NCBI GenBank assembly: GCA_046757565.1
Contig: JBHHYN010000123.1
Coordinates: 1 to 8,945, forward strand
Direction: 5' to 3'
DNA from: JBHHYN01 sp046757565
Lineage (GTDB): Bacteria; Pseudomonadota; Gammaproteobacteria; Eutrophobiales; Eutrophobiaceae
DNA: 8,945 nt
Shown one piece after another: positions 1 to 6,188 of this stretch (positions are counted from its first letter, which is position 1; each line of letters opens with the position of its first letter). The notes beneath the pieces are model-generated. The model saw only the letters and a program-made list of their open reading frames with translations, was not told where the DNA came from and made no database searches. Position numbers and translations under genes: made by a program.

Positions 1-54
1 TCAGTTTTTATTCAAAAGTCTTTCTTGTTAACCCACAGATTCTGCTGAAGACCC
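1..54. mobile_element. Right end of a MITE copy (copy 1), running off the left edge
   Basis: Bases 1-51 are identical to 8839-8889, the right third of the complete MITE near the other end of the window, and lie in the same orientation. Bases 30-54 are the exact reverse complement of that element's left terminal repeat (8735-8759). The element boundary is therefore at base 54, and the rest lies outside the window to the left. If it made the same 8-bp target duplication as copy 2, bases 55-62 (AAGACTAT) should recur just outside the missing left end. This copy overlaps the 3' end of trpB. Identity and position are read directly; the mobile-element interpretation rests on the complete copy. Confidence 0.85.
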
Positions 55-1311
55 AAGACTATTTGCTTTATGTTTCAAAAATTCCTTCCATTTTGCATCG
101 TCCAGCGCATCGGCAATGGTAAAGATGTCCTTGTCGCCCCGGCCGGAGACATTGATCAATATCCTGTCGTCCTGATTCAACTGCGGCGCCTCCTTCATGG
201 CCTGGGCAAAGGCATGACTGCTTTCCAGTGCGGGGATGATCCCTTCACCCTGCACCACGGCACGAAAGGCATCGAGCACCTCCCTGTCGGTCGCCGCTGT
301 AAAGCGGACCCGGCCCTTATCATGCAGATACGCCAGGATCGGCCCGATGCCTATGTAATCCAGTCCTGCGGAGATGGAATGGGTCTTCTGCATCTGACCT
401 TCCCGGTCCTGGATAAAATAGCTCTTGTAGCCCTGCGCCACGCCCACCCCGGCATCGTTGCCGGCGATGCGGGAGGCATGCCGATGGCTGTCCAGACCCA
501 GACCGGCGGCCTCGACACCGACGAGATCTACCCCGGTATCATCGAGGAAGCCGGAGAAGATACCACTGGCGTTCGAGCCGCCGCCCACACAGGCGTAGAT
601 ACTCCTGGGTAACGCGCCGGTCTGTTCCAGCATTTGCTGCCTGGCCTCCCGGCCGATAATGGATTGAAACCAGGTCACCATCAATGGGAAAGGATGCGGG
701 CCACAGACGGTGCCTAACACATAGTGGGTATCCGACATGGAGGCCGTCCAGTCACGCATGGTCGCATTGATGGCGTCTTTCAGGGTGCGCATGCCGTCAT
801 CGACGGCGATCACCTCAGCTCCCAGCTGCTCCATCCAGAATACATTGGGCCGCTGCCGTTCCACATCGACGGCGCCCATATAGATGGTACAGTCCAGACC
901 GAGTTTCGCGGCCATGGTGGCGGTAGCGACGCCATGCTGGCCGGCCCCGGTCTCGGCAATCACCCGTCTCTTGCCCATGCGTTTCACCAGTAACCCCTGG
1001 CCCATGACATTATTGGCCTTGTGGGCGCCGGTATGATTCAGGTCTTCACGTTTCAGGTAAAACTGCGCGCCATAGTGTTGACTGAGGTTATTACAATAGG
1101 TGATCGGCGTCGGCCGGCAGGAGTAGCTCGACATTAATTTGACATACTCATCCCGGAAGCTGTCATCTTTTCTCGCCTCATCAAAGGCAGCCCGGAGTTC
1201 AGAGAGGGTCTCATGCAGGACCTCCGGTATGTAGGCGCCACCGAAGGATCCGTAGAAACCTTCCCGTCCTTCGGGGAATTCAAACAGTTGTTGAAACAGG
1301 TTCTGGCTCAC
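28..1311 (-). CDS. trpB: Tryptophan synthase beta chain, with a tail donated by a MITE
   Basis: PLP enzyme of the last step of tryptophan synthesis, condensing indole with L-serine; it normally works in a cytoplasmic alpha2-beta2 complex with TrpA. The PLP lysine is K98 in HTGAHK (93-98). The catalytic glutamate is E120 in ETGAGQHG. The phosphate-binding loop GGGSNASG lies at about residue 245, and SGRGDKD starts at 389. All key residues are present. At 427 residues it is longer than the roughly 397 of E. coli TrpB: about 11 extra at the N-terminus and about 17 at the C-terminus. The start is GTG (1309-1311). No in-frame ATG lies upstream before a stop, the next internal Met is residue 60, and no clear Shine-Dalgarno is visible. 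The last eight residues (GSSAESVG) and the TAA stop are encoded inside the MITE end at 1-54. No trpA or other trp gene is in the window. The upstream neighbour on the same strand is a hydrolase 107 bp away. Confidence 0.96.
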   Translation of the reverse strand: MSQNLFQQLFEFPEGREGFYGSFGGAYIPEVLHETLSELRAAFDEARKDDSFRDEYVKLMSSYSCRPTPITYCNNLSQHYGAQFYLKREDLNHTGAHKANNVMGQGLLVKRMGKRRVIAETGAGQHGVATATMAAKLGLDCTIYMGAVDVERQRPNVFWMEQLGAEVIAVDDGMRTLKDAINATMRDWTASMSDTHYVLGTVCGPHPFPLMVTWFQSIIGREARQQMLEQTGALPRSIYACVGGGSNASGIFSGFLDDTGVDLVGVEAAGLGLDSHRHASRIAGNDAGVGVAQGYKSYFIQDREGQMQKTHSISAGLDYIGIGPILAYLHDKGRVRFTAATDREVLDAFRAVVQGEGIIPALESSHAFAQAMKEAPQLNQDDRILINVSGRGDKDIFTIADALDDAKWKEFLKHKANSLGSSAESVG

Positions 1312-1345
1312 TGATTTTAAAATTCACTCATAGTTCAGGCGCGGC

Positions 1346-1351
1346 ATTATA
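1346..1351 (-). promoter_or_regulatory. Possible -10 box (TATAAT) for trpB
   Basis: A perfect TATAAT on the minus strand lies 34 bases upstream of the trpB GTG, which would place transcription start near 1339. I find no recognisable -35 at 16-18 bp spacing, so this is either a weak or activator-dependent promoter, or chance. Confidence 0.35.
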
Positions 1352-1385
1352 AGGCTTTTGGAAAATCAGCGCTCGGGGATGTTGG

Positions 1386-1408
1386 ACGAGTGTAGCGATA
1401 CACTTCGT
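1386..1408 (-). other. Small hairpin between hydrolase and trpB
   Basis: ACGA-GTGTA pairs with TACAC-T-TCGT around a GCGA loop (1395-1398), giving a 9-bp stem with one bulged base. It begins 10 bases after the hydrolase stop codon. No T-run follows on the minus strand, so it is not a standard intrinsic terminator. It could be an RNA processing or stabilising structure, or chance. Confidence 0.3.
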
Positions 1409-1418
1409 GGACGCCGGG

Positions 1419-2303
1419 TTATTTCCTGAGGAAGTCGTCCAGCATCCGGGCCATTTTCTCCGGTTGATCCAGATGCAGCATATGATCGGATCCTTCGAGA
1501 ACCAGTTCGGAAAAATCCCTGAAACAGGATTGACACTCATCGCGGCCGCCCTCTTCACGGTATCTTTTATAGAAATCCGATTCGTCCCCCAGTATCAGTA
1601 ACACCCTGGCCGTGATGCGGCGCCAGCAACTGCGCGCCTCTTCACGGCGATAGAGTACCGGATTGACCCGTTTATGCGCTGCGTCGACTTTTACCACCCA
1701 TTTCCCATCAGCGGTCGTTCTGCTCCAGTGCCGGGCAATAAAGCGGGCGCGTTCCCGATTGAGATGAGGGGCCAGCCTCCGGATCCGTGCAATAACCGGG
1801 TTGAGGTCATCATGGAGGGTAAATGCCTGTGTTCCCCGGCACTCATCCAGCCAGCGGACATAGCGTGCCGGGGCCTCGGACGGTCTGGTGTCACGCAGAC
1901 CGAACGCATCAAGACTGACCAGGTGCGAGATCCTGCCGGGGCGCACGCCGGCATAAAGGCAGGCAGCGTTGCCCCCCAAGCTGTGACCCACCAGCCGGAC
2001 CGGATGCCGGGGTGAATAGTGATCAACAAGCACATCCAGATCGGCCAGGTAATCCGGAAACCAGTAGCCCCCAGAACTCCTTTCAGTATCGCCGAAACCG
2101 CGCCAATCCGGGGCAATCAGATACCACTCCTCACTCATGGCATCGGCCAGGAACTGGAAACTCATGCCGGTGTCTGCCCAACCGTGCAACAGGAACACCG
2201 GTCTGGCAGCGGCGTCACCCCAACAGTGGCATACATAAGCCAGGTGGCGGACGTTAACTGTCTGATGGTCGGCGTGTTTTCCGGGTTTGTACTCGGCGGT
2301 CAA
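1419..2303 (-). CDS. Alpha/beta-fold hydrolase, substrate unknown
   Basis: Cytoplasmic serine hydrolase of 294 residues, the usual size for the single-domain alpha/beta-hydrolase fold. The oxyanion-hole motif is HGW (40-42). The nucleophile is S108 in the elbow GHSLGG (106-111). The acid is probably D243 or D240 in GDESD, and the catalytic histidine is H274 in SDHMLHLDQP (272-281), so the triad is complete. A cap region lies at about 135-220. No signal peptide is seen. The start is TTG at 2301-2303, chosen because AGGAG stands six bases upstream (minus strand, about 2310-2314) and the frame fits the N-terminal strand of the fold. It shares its strand with trpB, so co-transcription is possible, but nothing in the pair suggests a shared pathway. 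Esterase, lipase, haloalkane or C-C hydrolase activity cannot be separated by eye. Confidence 0.9.
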   Translation of the reverse strand: MTAEYKPGKHADHQTVNVRHLAYVCHCWGDAAARPVFLLHGWADTGMSFQFLADAMSEEWYLIAPDWRGFGDTERSSGGYWFPDYLADLDVLVDHYSPRHPVRLVGHSLGGNAACLYAGVRPGRISHLVSLDAFGLRDTRPSEAPARYVRWLDECRGTQAFTLHDDLNPVIARIRRLAPHLNRERARFIARHWSRTTADGKWVVKVDAAHKRVNPVLYRREEARSCWRRITARVLLILGDESDFYKRYREEGGRDECQSCFRDFSELVLEGSDHMLHLDQPEKMARMLDDFLRK

Positions 2304-2331
2304 AATGATCTCCTGAAATTCGAAATATTTG

Positions 2332-2607
2332 ATTCACCACGGAGGCACAGACGACTGCATGGAAGGAGGACGACCGCAGGGACGCGGGAGGTAGAGCAAC
2401 GTCGGGAACAGTTGCCGAGGTAGAGAACGTCTGGAACACGTTCTCGAGATAGAACGAATCAGGACGAATATAGGACATATTCGGGTGAAAATGCCTGGAG
2501 CATATTTTCCAGACAGAGTCGAGGAAGCCAAAGCCGAGGTCACAGAGAAGAATGGCACTGATTTAAGAGCTCAGATTGTTCATATAATGCGGTTTTGAGT
2601 GGTGAAT
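2332..2607. repeat. 276-bp inverted-repeat-bounded element between genes
   Basis: ATTCACCAC at 2332-2340 is matched by its exact reverse complement GTGGTGAAT at 2599-2607. The flanking sequence just inside each end (CGGAGGCACAGA on the left, CACAGAGAAGAATGGCACTG near 2541-2560) resembles the dispersed 'TTCACCACAGAGGCACAGAG...' repeat that I know from many bacterial intergenic regions; that resemblance is from memory. The interior carries the hairpin cassette annotated separately. No open frame here has a recognisable product. No target duplication is obvious. Confidence 0.5.
2388..2509. repeat. Run of four short hairpins, two of them in 29-bp tandem units
   Basis: Two contiguous 29-base units (2388-2416 and 2417-2445) both begin GAGGTAGAG and have a central GGAACA. 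A degenerate third begins at 2446 with GAGATAGA. Each forms a stem-loop with a different arm but a similar loop. GCAAC/GTTGC (2396-2400 with 2411-2415) has loop GTCGGGAACA. GAGAACGT/ACGTTCTC (2423-2430 with 2438-2445) has loop CTGGAAC. CGAATAT/ATATTCG (2465-2471 with 2477-2483) has loop AGGAC. GAAAATGC/GCAT-AT-TTTC (2487-2494 with 2500-2509) has loop CTGGA. Arms vary while pairing is kept and the GGA-type loop recurs, which argues for structure rather than coding. Confidence 0.6.
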
Positions 2608-2609
2608 GG

Positions 2610-2767
2610 GTCTTCAAATTGGTGAAATATCGTTGCCACCTTGCCTGACTAAGGGCATTAGTATTCCAATGGATTGGTCAGAGATTGATATTGCCGGCCG
2701 CGGCGTTCTTAAGCACGATCTGGCTGCCCCGGCGCATCCGTTATTGCCACCAGTGACAACGGAACAA
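2610..2767. other. Spacer downstream of the cyclase gene; nothing recognised
   Basis: No supported gene, RNA or terminator. A weak CCGTT...AACGG inverted pair follows the cyclase stop on the minus strand without a T-run. Together with the inverted-repeat element at 2332-2607, this accounts for the whole gap between the hydrolase and the cyclase. Confidence 0.4.
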
Positions 2768-4354
2768 TCAGGAATCTTCTTCTGCCTCCGGTTGTATCTC
2801 AATATCGAAAATCTCTGTTATGGGCAGCATGGCGATGTCCCGGAACTTGAAATGCCGGCCTTCATCCAGATCGACCAGGCTTGATATGCGTGCATACATT
2901 TCACTCACAAGCACCTCTTCATCCCGGTCGGTGCGCCGGCGGATGCCAAAGTGTATGAATCGGCGCTGTTCCGCTGCAACCTGGCTGAGCATGTTTTTTG
3001 TCGTCCATATCGAACCATTCCGGGCAAAATCGCTGATCCGCGCCGCATGATTGATCGTGTCGCCGAGCACGGTAAACTCCAGATGGTTGCCGTTGTGGTA
3101 GGTGCCAAACCACTCCTGTCCCTCATTCAGACCGATATTCAGGTAGAGATCGTTCAGCCACCCTTTTTTGTTCTGCCATTCGCGGCTGATGTTGCGCATC
3201 ACCTCCTTTAACTCCAGCGCGCAGTGCATGGCATTGAGTAAATAGTCACAATCCGGTTGTGGAAAAAAATAATATACCATGCCGTCTCCCACATGCTTGC
3301 CATGGGTGCCGTAATATTTGCGGAACACCGGCTCGCTGGTTTGCCAGATATGATTAATGAGTTCAAAATACTCTTCCGCTGGCAACTCGGAGCAGATGCG
3401 TACGGAATTCTGTAGATCTGCCACCATTACGGCAACATTGGTAAAAAACGGCTTCCTTTTCCGCATTAAATCGCGGATGACCTGGTCGCGGCGCGACAGG
3501 AGTTCCAGCAGTGAACTACTCTCCGAATGGGGAGAGACATAAGCGAATAATATTCCCTCGCGGAAAAACGAGGCATACAGGGTATAAGGTTCAGGGACGC
3601 CTGAATCACCCATCAATGTCGTCGGATAGTTCATGATCGGGACTTGATCGACGGGGCTGGCAGCCTCGTATAACTGTTCAAGGATCTGGATATCATGCGC
3701 CGACAGGCACGAGTATATCTTGATCAGGGACTGATGCGGCAATCGCTTCTTGGCGGTACTGAGATGGATATACAGAAGTTCATGCCAGTTATCCCATTCC
3801 CTGACAGGTTTGGTGCCCATCAGCAAGCGGATCAAATTACGCGCCTCAATCTCTCCCGACAGCTTACCTGAAATACCGAGCAGGGATTCATTAGCCAGAT
3901 CGTTCCACCAGACTAATTCAAAGTTGTTATTAACCATGTAAGCGGGACCTGGAATATCGTCTATGCTCAACTCCAGGGTCAAATGTCTTCTCTGCCTCAT
4001 CTCTGAGTCAACCGGCGGCGGGTCCGTTGTCTCAGGTATCTTCAATGTAGCCACCTTGTCCTGAACCTCCCCTCCGTGGGTTTCCTCCTGTTGTGGCAGT
4101 TGAGAATTACCCAGTAACTTATTGCGGAACCGGTCCGAGATGGTAGACATCGACAGACCCTGTTTTTTAAGTCGTTGTACTTCCTCAACGCGTGACAGCG
4201 CTTCATCCGGGAAATGTCCCATTCTAGTCGCCCTCTCATGTTTCGTTTGTGGTGGTAACACCGAGGGACTCGGCAATAGGCCGAGTGCGATATAATTATT
4301 TAAGGTTGCCCGAGAAATTCCAGATTTTTCAAGGAGTTGTTTACTAGTCAACAT
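2768..4354 (-). CDS. MerR-type HTH / PAS-like / class III adenylyl cyclase fusion protein
   Basis: A 528-residue cytoplasmic protein with three parts. Residues 2-80 are a MerR-type winged helix (LTSKQLLEKSGISRATLNNY, then the GLLPSP turn), followed by a helical segment ending ISDRFRNKLLG. Residues 130-230 look PAS-like (GPAYMVNNNFELVWWN). Residues 305-470 are a class III nucleotide cyclase. Metal aspartates D313 (VADLQNS) and D357 (KHVGDG) are present, as are transition-state N435 and R439 (INHAAR). K353 and T428 occupy the base-selecting positions; a Lys/Thr pair is typical of class IIIb adenylyl cyclases, so ATP to cAMP is the likely reaction. No membrane segment or signal peptide is seen. 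The ATG start gives the HTH directly at the N-terminus, though the Shine-Dalgarno is weak. A truncated relative of residues 12-100 lies immediately upstream, and palindromes flank the promoters. Whether it binds DNA, cyclises ATP, or both is inferred. I do not recognise a named gene. Confidence 0.92.
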   Translation of the reverse strand: MLTSKQLLEKSGISRATLNNYIALGLLPSPSVLPPQTKHERATRMGHFPDEALSRVEEVQRLKKQGLSMSTISDRFRNKLLGNSQLPQQEETHGGEVQDKVATLKIPETTDPPPVDSEMRQRRHLTLELSIDDIPGPAYMVNNNFELVWWNDLANESLLGISGKLSGEIEARNLIRLLMGTKPVREWDNWHELLYIHLSTAKKRLPHQSLIKIYSCLSAHDIQILEQLYEAASPVDQVPIMNYPTTLMGDSGVPEPYTLYASFFREGILFAYVSPHSESSSLLELLSRRDQVIRDLMRKRKPFFTNVAVMVADLQNSVRICSELPAEEYFELINHIWQTSEPVFRKYYGTHGKHVGDGMVYYFFPQPDCDYLLNAMHCALELKEVMRNISREWQNKKGWLNDLYLNIGLNEGQEWFGTYHNGNHLEFTVLGDTINHAARISDFARNGSIWTTKNMLSQVAAEQRRFIHFGIRRRTDRDEEVLVSEMYARISSLVDLDEGRHFKFRDIAMLPITEIFDIEIQPEAEEDS

Positions 4355-4381
4355 AATTTTCAGTGATCGTTCCCAGAGATA

Positions 4382-4410
4382 ATTAAACAGTATAACTGGA
4401 TAGTAGCCAA
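4382..4410 (-). promoter_or_regulatory. Candidate cyclase-gene promoter with a palindromic operator in the spacer
   Basis: On the minus strand TTGGCT (4405-4410, 4/6 match to -35) and TTTAAT (4382-4387, 5/6 match to -10) are separated by 17 bp. The spacer contains the palindrome CAGT-TAT-ACTG (4388-4398) directly beside the -10. MerR-family regulators classically bind between -35 and -10, although usually with a 19-20 bp spacer. The half-site matches the palindromes at 4778-4793 and 4823-4846, so autoregulation by the cyclase protein is plausible but untested. Confidence 0.45.
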
Positions 4411-4415
4411 TTGGT

Positions 4416-4703
4416 TTATTTATCTGTATCCCGATCAGTCAACCGCTCATCCTGTTCTTGAGACAAAGGGTTTACCCTATGTCCGAGTAATTTTTCACGG
4501 AACCGGTCGGATATGACCGACGCCGGTTTCTCTTTTTTCTGCCCTTCTTTTACTTCCTCTAACAATTTGTGTGATAGCACTTCATCCACGAAATCTCTCA
4601 TGCTAATTGCCCTCTTAATAATCTGTTTATCGTGGTCATATTCAACAATCCCTGTTTTAATGAGACACCATAATTGCGTTCGGGTTAAATAAAAAAAGAC
4701 CGT
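4416..4703 (-). pseudogene. Truncated, decayed copy of the cyclase protein's MerR-like head
   Basis: An ATG-started frame (4416-4601, 61 residues) has AGAGGG eight bases upstream of its ATG. It contains VDEVLS and VISDRFREKLLG, matching PDEALS and TISDRFRNKLLG of the cyclase protein (residues about 49-82). Reading upstream in the same frame to 4703 continues the match: LTRTQL...IKTGIVE parallels ISRATL...IALGLLP, the recognition-helix and turn region. A TAA (4704-4706) closes the frame before a proper N-terminus. A T7 run (4691-4697) sits where one extra base would join it to an upstream TTG frame (TTG ATT AAA CGG). It therefore appears to be a tandem duplicate of the head domain that lost its start and never had, or has lost, the PAS and cyclase parts. 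A 61-residue product without the HTH could still be made and might act as a dimer-forming inhibitor, but decay is the simpler reading. Confidence 0.65.
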
Positions 4704-4777
4704 TTAATCAAATGGTTGAGTGTATTGTCTTGCGATTCCTCCGGTTTCCTCCGTCGTTGGCACCCGAATAAAATAAA

Positions 4778-4793
4778 CAGTATAAATATACTG
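4778..4793. promoter_or_regulatory. Palindromic operator candidate 1 (CAGTATA-AA-TATACTG)
   Basis: A perfect 7-bp inverted repeat with a 2-base spacer. It covers the -10 box and part of the spacer of the minus-strand promoter at 4779-4807, a position where a bound protein would block or remodel that promoter. The half-site CAGTATA recurs at 4388-4398 and 4823-4846. Confidence 0.6.
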
Positions 4794-4807
4794 CCCATAA
4801 TTGTCAA
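4779..4807 (-). promoter_or_regulatory. Near-consensus sigma70 promoter reading toward the cyclase locus
   Basis: On the minus strand a perfect TTGACA (-35, 4802-4807) is followed after exactly 17 bp by TATACT (-10, 4779-4784, 5/6 match). Transcription would start near 4772 and run through the truncated copy into the cyclase gene. This is the best promoter in the window. Palindrome CAGTATAAATATACTG (4778-4793) overlies its -10 region. Confidence 0.7.
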
Positions 4808-4822
4808 GACAGTTTAATTATA

Positions 4823-4846
4823 CAGTATAAATATATATTTATACAG
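4823..4846. promoter_or_regulatory. Palindromic operator candidate 2
   Basis: The 20-base core GTATAAATATATATTTATAC (4825-4844) is a perfect palindrome. With its CA and AG flanks it again presents CAG-TATA half-sites facing each other, with one mismatch. It lies 30 bp from operator candidate 1, between the two diverging transcription units. AT-rich palindromes can be chance in such DNA, so the support is the shared half-site more than the palindrome itself. Confidence 0.5.
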
Positions 4847-4851
4847 CATAA

Positions 4852-4880
4852 TTTACATACCAAGCCACGTTTCATATCAA
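4852..4880 (+). promoter_or_regulatory. Candidate promoter for the PLP-enzyme operon
   Basis: TTTACA (4852-4857, 5/6) and TATCAA (4875-4880, 4/6) are 17 bp apart, predicting a start near 4887 and a leader of about 60 bases. An alternative is TTGTCA (4801-4806) with TATAAA (4826-4831) at 19 bp, the long spacing used by MerR-activated promoters. It would overlap operator candidate 2. I cannot choose between them from sequence. Confidence 0.35.
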
Positions 4881-4948
4881 TCATTTCAGGAACTGACATA
4901 GATGGATTAGCGAAAATCATTCAATCATAAGGTACTATTCATTGCTTA

Positions 4949-6106
4949 ATGAAACCTGAACGTTTAGATATAACAACTTCCAGACGAATATTGGTGCAGG
5001 AATTCCCCCAGTCCCATAACCTTATTTATCTAAATCACGCCGCCGTCTCACCCTGGCCCAAACGCACCACTGAAGCGGTAAAGCATTTCGCCGAAGAAAA
5101 TCTGTACCAGGGCGCCAGCCATTATGCACGCTGGTTGGAAACAGAAGCCCTGCTCAGACGGCAATTGCAACGATTGATCAATGCGCCCTCCAGCAACGAT
5201 ATTGCACTCTTGAAAAACACTTCAGAGGCCTTGTCTGTGGTGGCATGCGGGCTTGACTGGCACGCCGGAGACAGTGTGGTCAGCAGTGATGAGGAATTTC
5301 CATCTAATCGCATACCCTGGCAGGCCCAGGCACAACATGGGGTCAGCTTCAAGGAGGTAGATATCCGTCAGGATGCACCGGAACAGGCCTTGATGGCGGC
5401 CTGTGACCGGAAAACCAGGGTTTTAGCCATCAGTTCAGTCCAATATTCCAGCGGTATCCGCCTGGATCTGGCACAGCTGGGCAATTTCTGTCAGGAGAAT
5501 GATATCCTCTTTTGTGTCGATGCCATCCAGAGTCTGGGCGCACATCAACTCGACGTTCAGGGAATTCATGCCGATTTCGTCATGGCGGACGCGCATAAAT
5601 GGATGCTGGGACCGGAAGGTGTCTCCCTGTTCTATGCGAAAGCGAACGTTCGTGAGCAGTTGACCCTGAGGCAATATGGCTGGCATATGGTTGAAAACAG
5701 GGATTTTGATGCCAGGGCGTGGCAAGCCGCTGCCTCGGCCCAACGATTTGAATGTGGAAGTCCGAATATGCTGGGTATCCACGCCCTCTCAGCCAGTCTC
5801 TCCCTGCTGGAGGAGATAGGAATGGCGCAAATAGAGAGAAATATTATCAATAATATCTCTTATCTATTTGATAAATTGAAAAATATAGATGGTCTACAAT
5901 TTTTAACACCAGAGCAGAAAGGGCGGTATGCGGGTATTATCAGTTTTACTCTGGAACGGACTAAAATCCCGGAGATCCATCGTAAGTTATTAAAAAATAA
6001 AGTAATCTGTGCGCAACGGGGCGGAGGGATCAGATTTTCACCGCATTTCTATACCGATCAGAAATTACTTGATAAAGCAGTTGATATTCTTTATTCAATT
6101 ATTTGA
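4949..6106 (+). CDS. Class V aminotransferase-fold PLP enzyme
   Basis: A 385-residue cytoplasmic PLP enzyme of the aminotransferase class V fold (cysteine desulfurase, kynureninase and isopenicillin-epimerase relatives). Visible landmarks are YLNHAAVSP near the N-terminus (27-35), the cofactor phosphate-binding region NTSEAL (90-95), D191 in VDAIQS, which pairs with the pyridine nitrogen, and the PLP lysine K217 in ADAHKWMLGPEG. A C-terminal GGGIRFSPHFY contains the substrate-carboxylate arginine. The catalytic-cysteine loop of SufS-type desulfurases is not recognisable, so a sulfur-donor role is not supported; lyase, epimerase or aminotransferase activity on an amino acid remains open. The ATG start is the first in frame, and AAGG lies about 16 bases upstream, a poor ribosome binding site. 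It diverges from the cyclase locus and is followed closely on the same strand by the lipoprotein peptidase gene, suggesting an operon. Confidence 0.9.
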   Translation: MKPERLDITTSRRILVQEFPQSHNLIYLNHAAVSPWPKRTTEAVKHFAEENLYQGASHYARWLETEALLRRQLQRLINAPSSNDIALLKNTSEALSVVACGLDWHAGDSVVSSDEEFPSNRIPWQAQAQHGVSFKEVDIRQDAPEQALMAACDRKTRVLAISSVQYSSGIRLDLAQLGNFCQENDILFCVDAIQSLGAHQLDVQGIHADFVMADAHKWMLGPEGVSLFYAKANVREQLTLRQYGWHMVENRDFDARAWQAAASAQRFECGSPNMLGIHALSASLSLLEEIGMAQIERNIINNISYLFDKLKNIDGLQFLTPEQKGRYAGIISFTLERTKIPEIHRKLLKNKVICAQRGGGIRFSPHFYTDQKLLDKAVDILYSII

Positions 6107-6188
6107 TAAAGAAGTATTTATTTTGAATTTTAATCCCCTTAAATCGACATCTAAGAGTGTACGTACAATCATTCTACTATACTCCTCT

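Noticed and set aside
70..993. Open frames antisense to trpB
   Set aside because: They lie wholly within the well-supported trpB frame, show no recognisable domain, and are the usual byproduct of GC-rich third positions.
2388..2445. Two 29-bp repeats as a small CRISPR array
   Set aside because: The units abut directly with no spacers, differ in their arms, and no cas gene is near. They fit a hairpin repeat better.
2012..2558. Several overlapping short open frames between the hydrolase and the cyclase gene
   Set aside because: They run through the hairpin cassette and the hydrolase N-terminus, lack ribosome binding sites, and translate to low-information sequence.
2606..2884. 92-residue plus-strand frame downstream of the cyclase
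   Set aside because: It extends antisense into the cyclase gene and has no family resemblance or initiation signal.
4949..6106. Calling the class V enzyme a cysteine desulfurase (SufS/CsdA)
   Set aside because: The fold and PLP residues match, but the mobile catalytic-cysteine loop is not recognisable; C-terminal ICAQRGGGIRFSPH is a generic class V ending.
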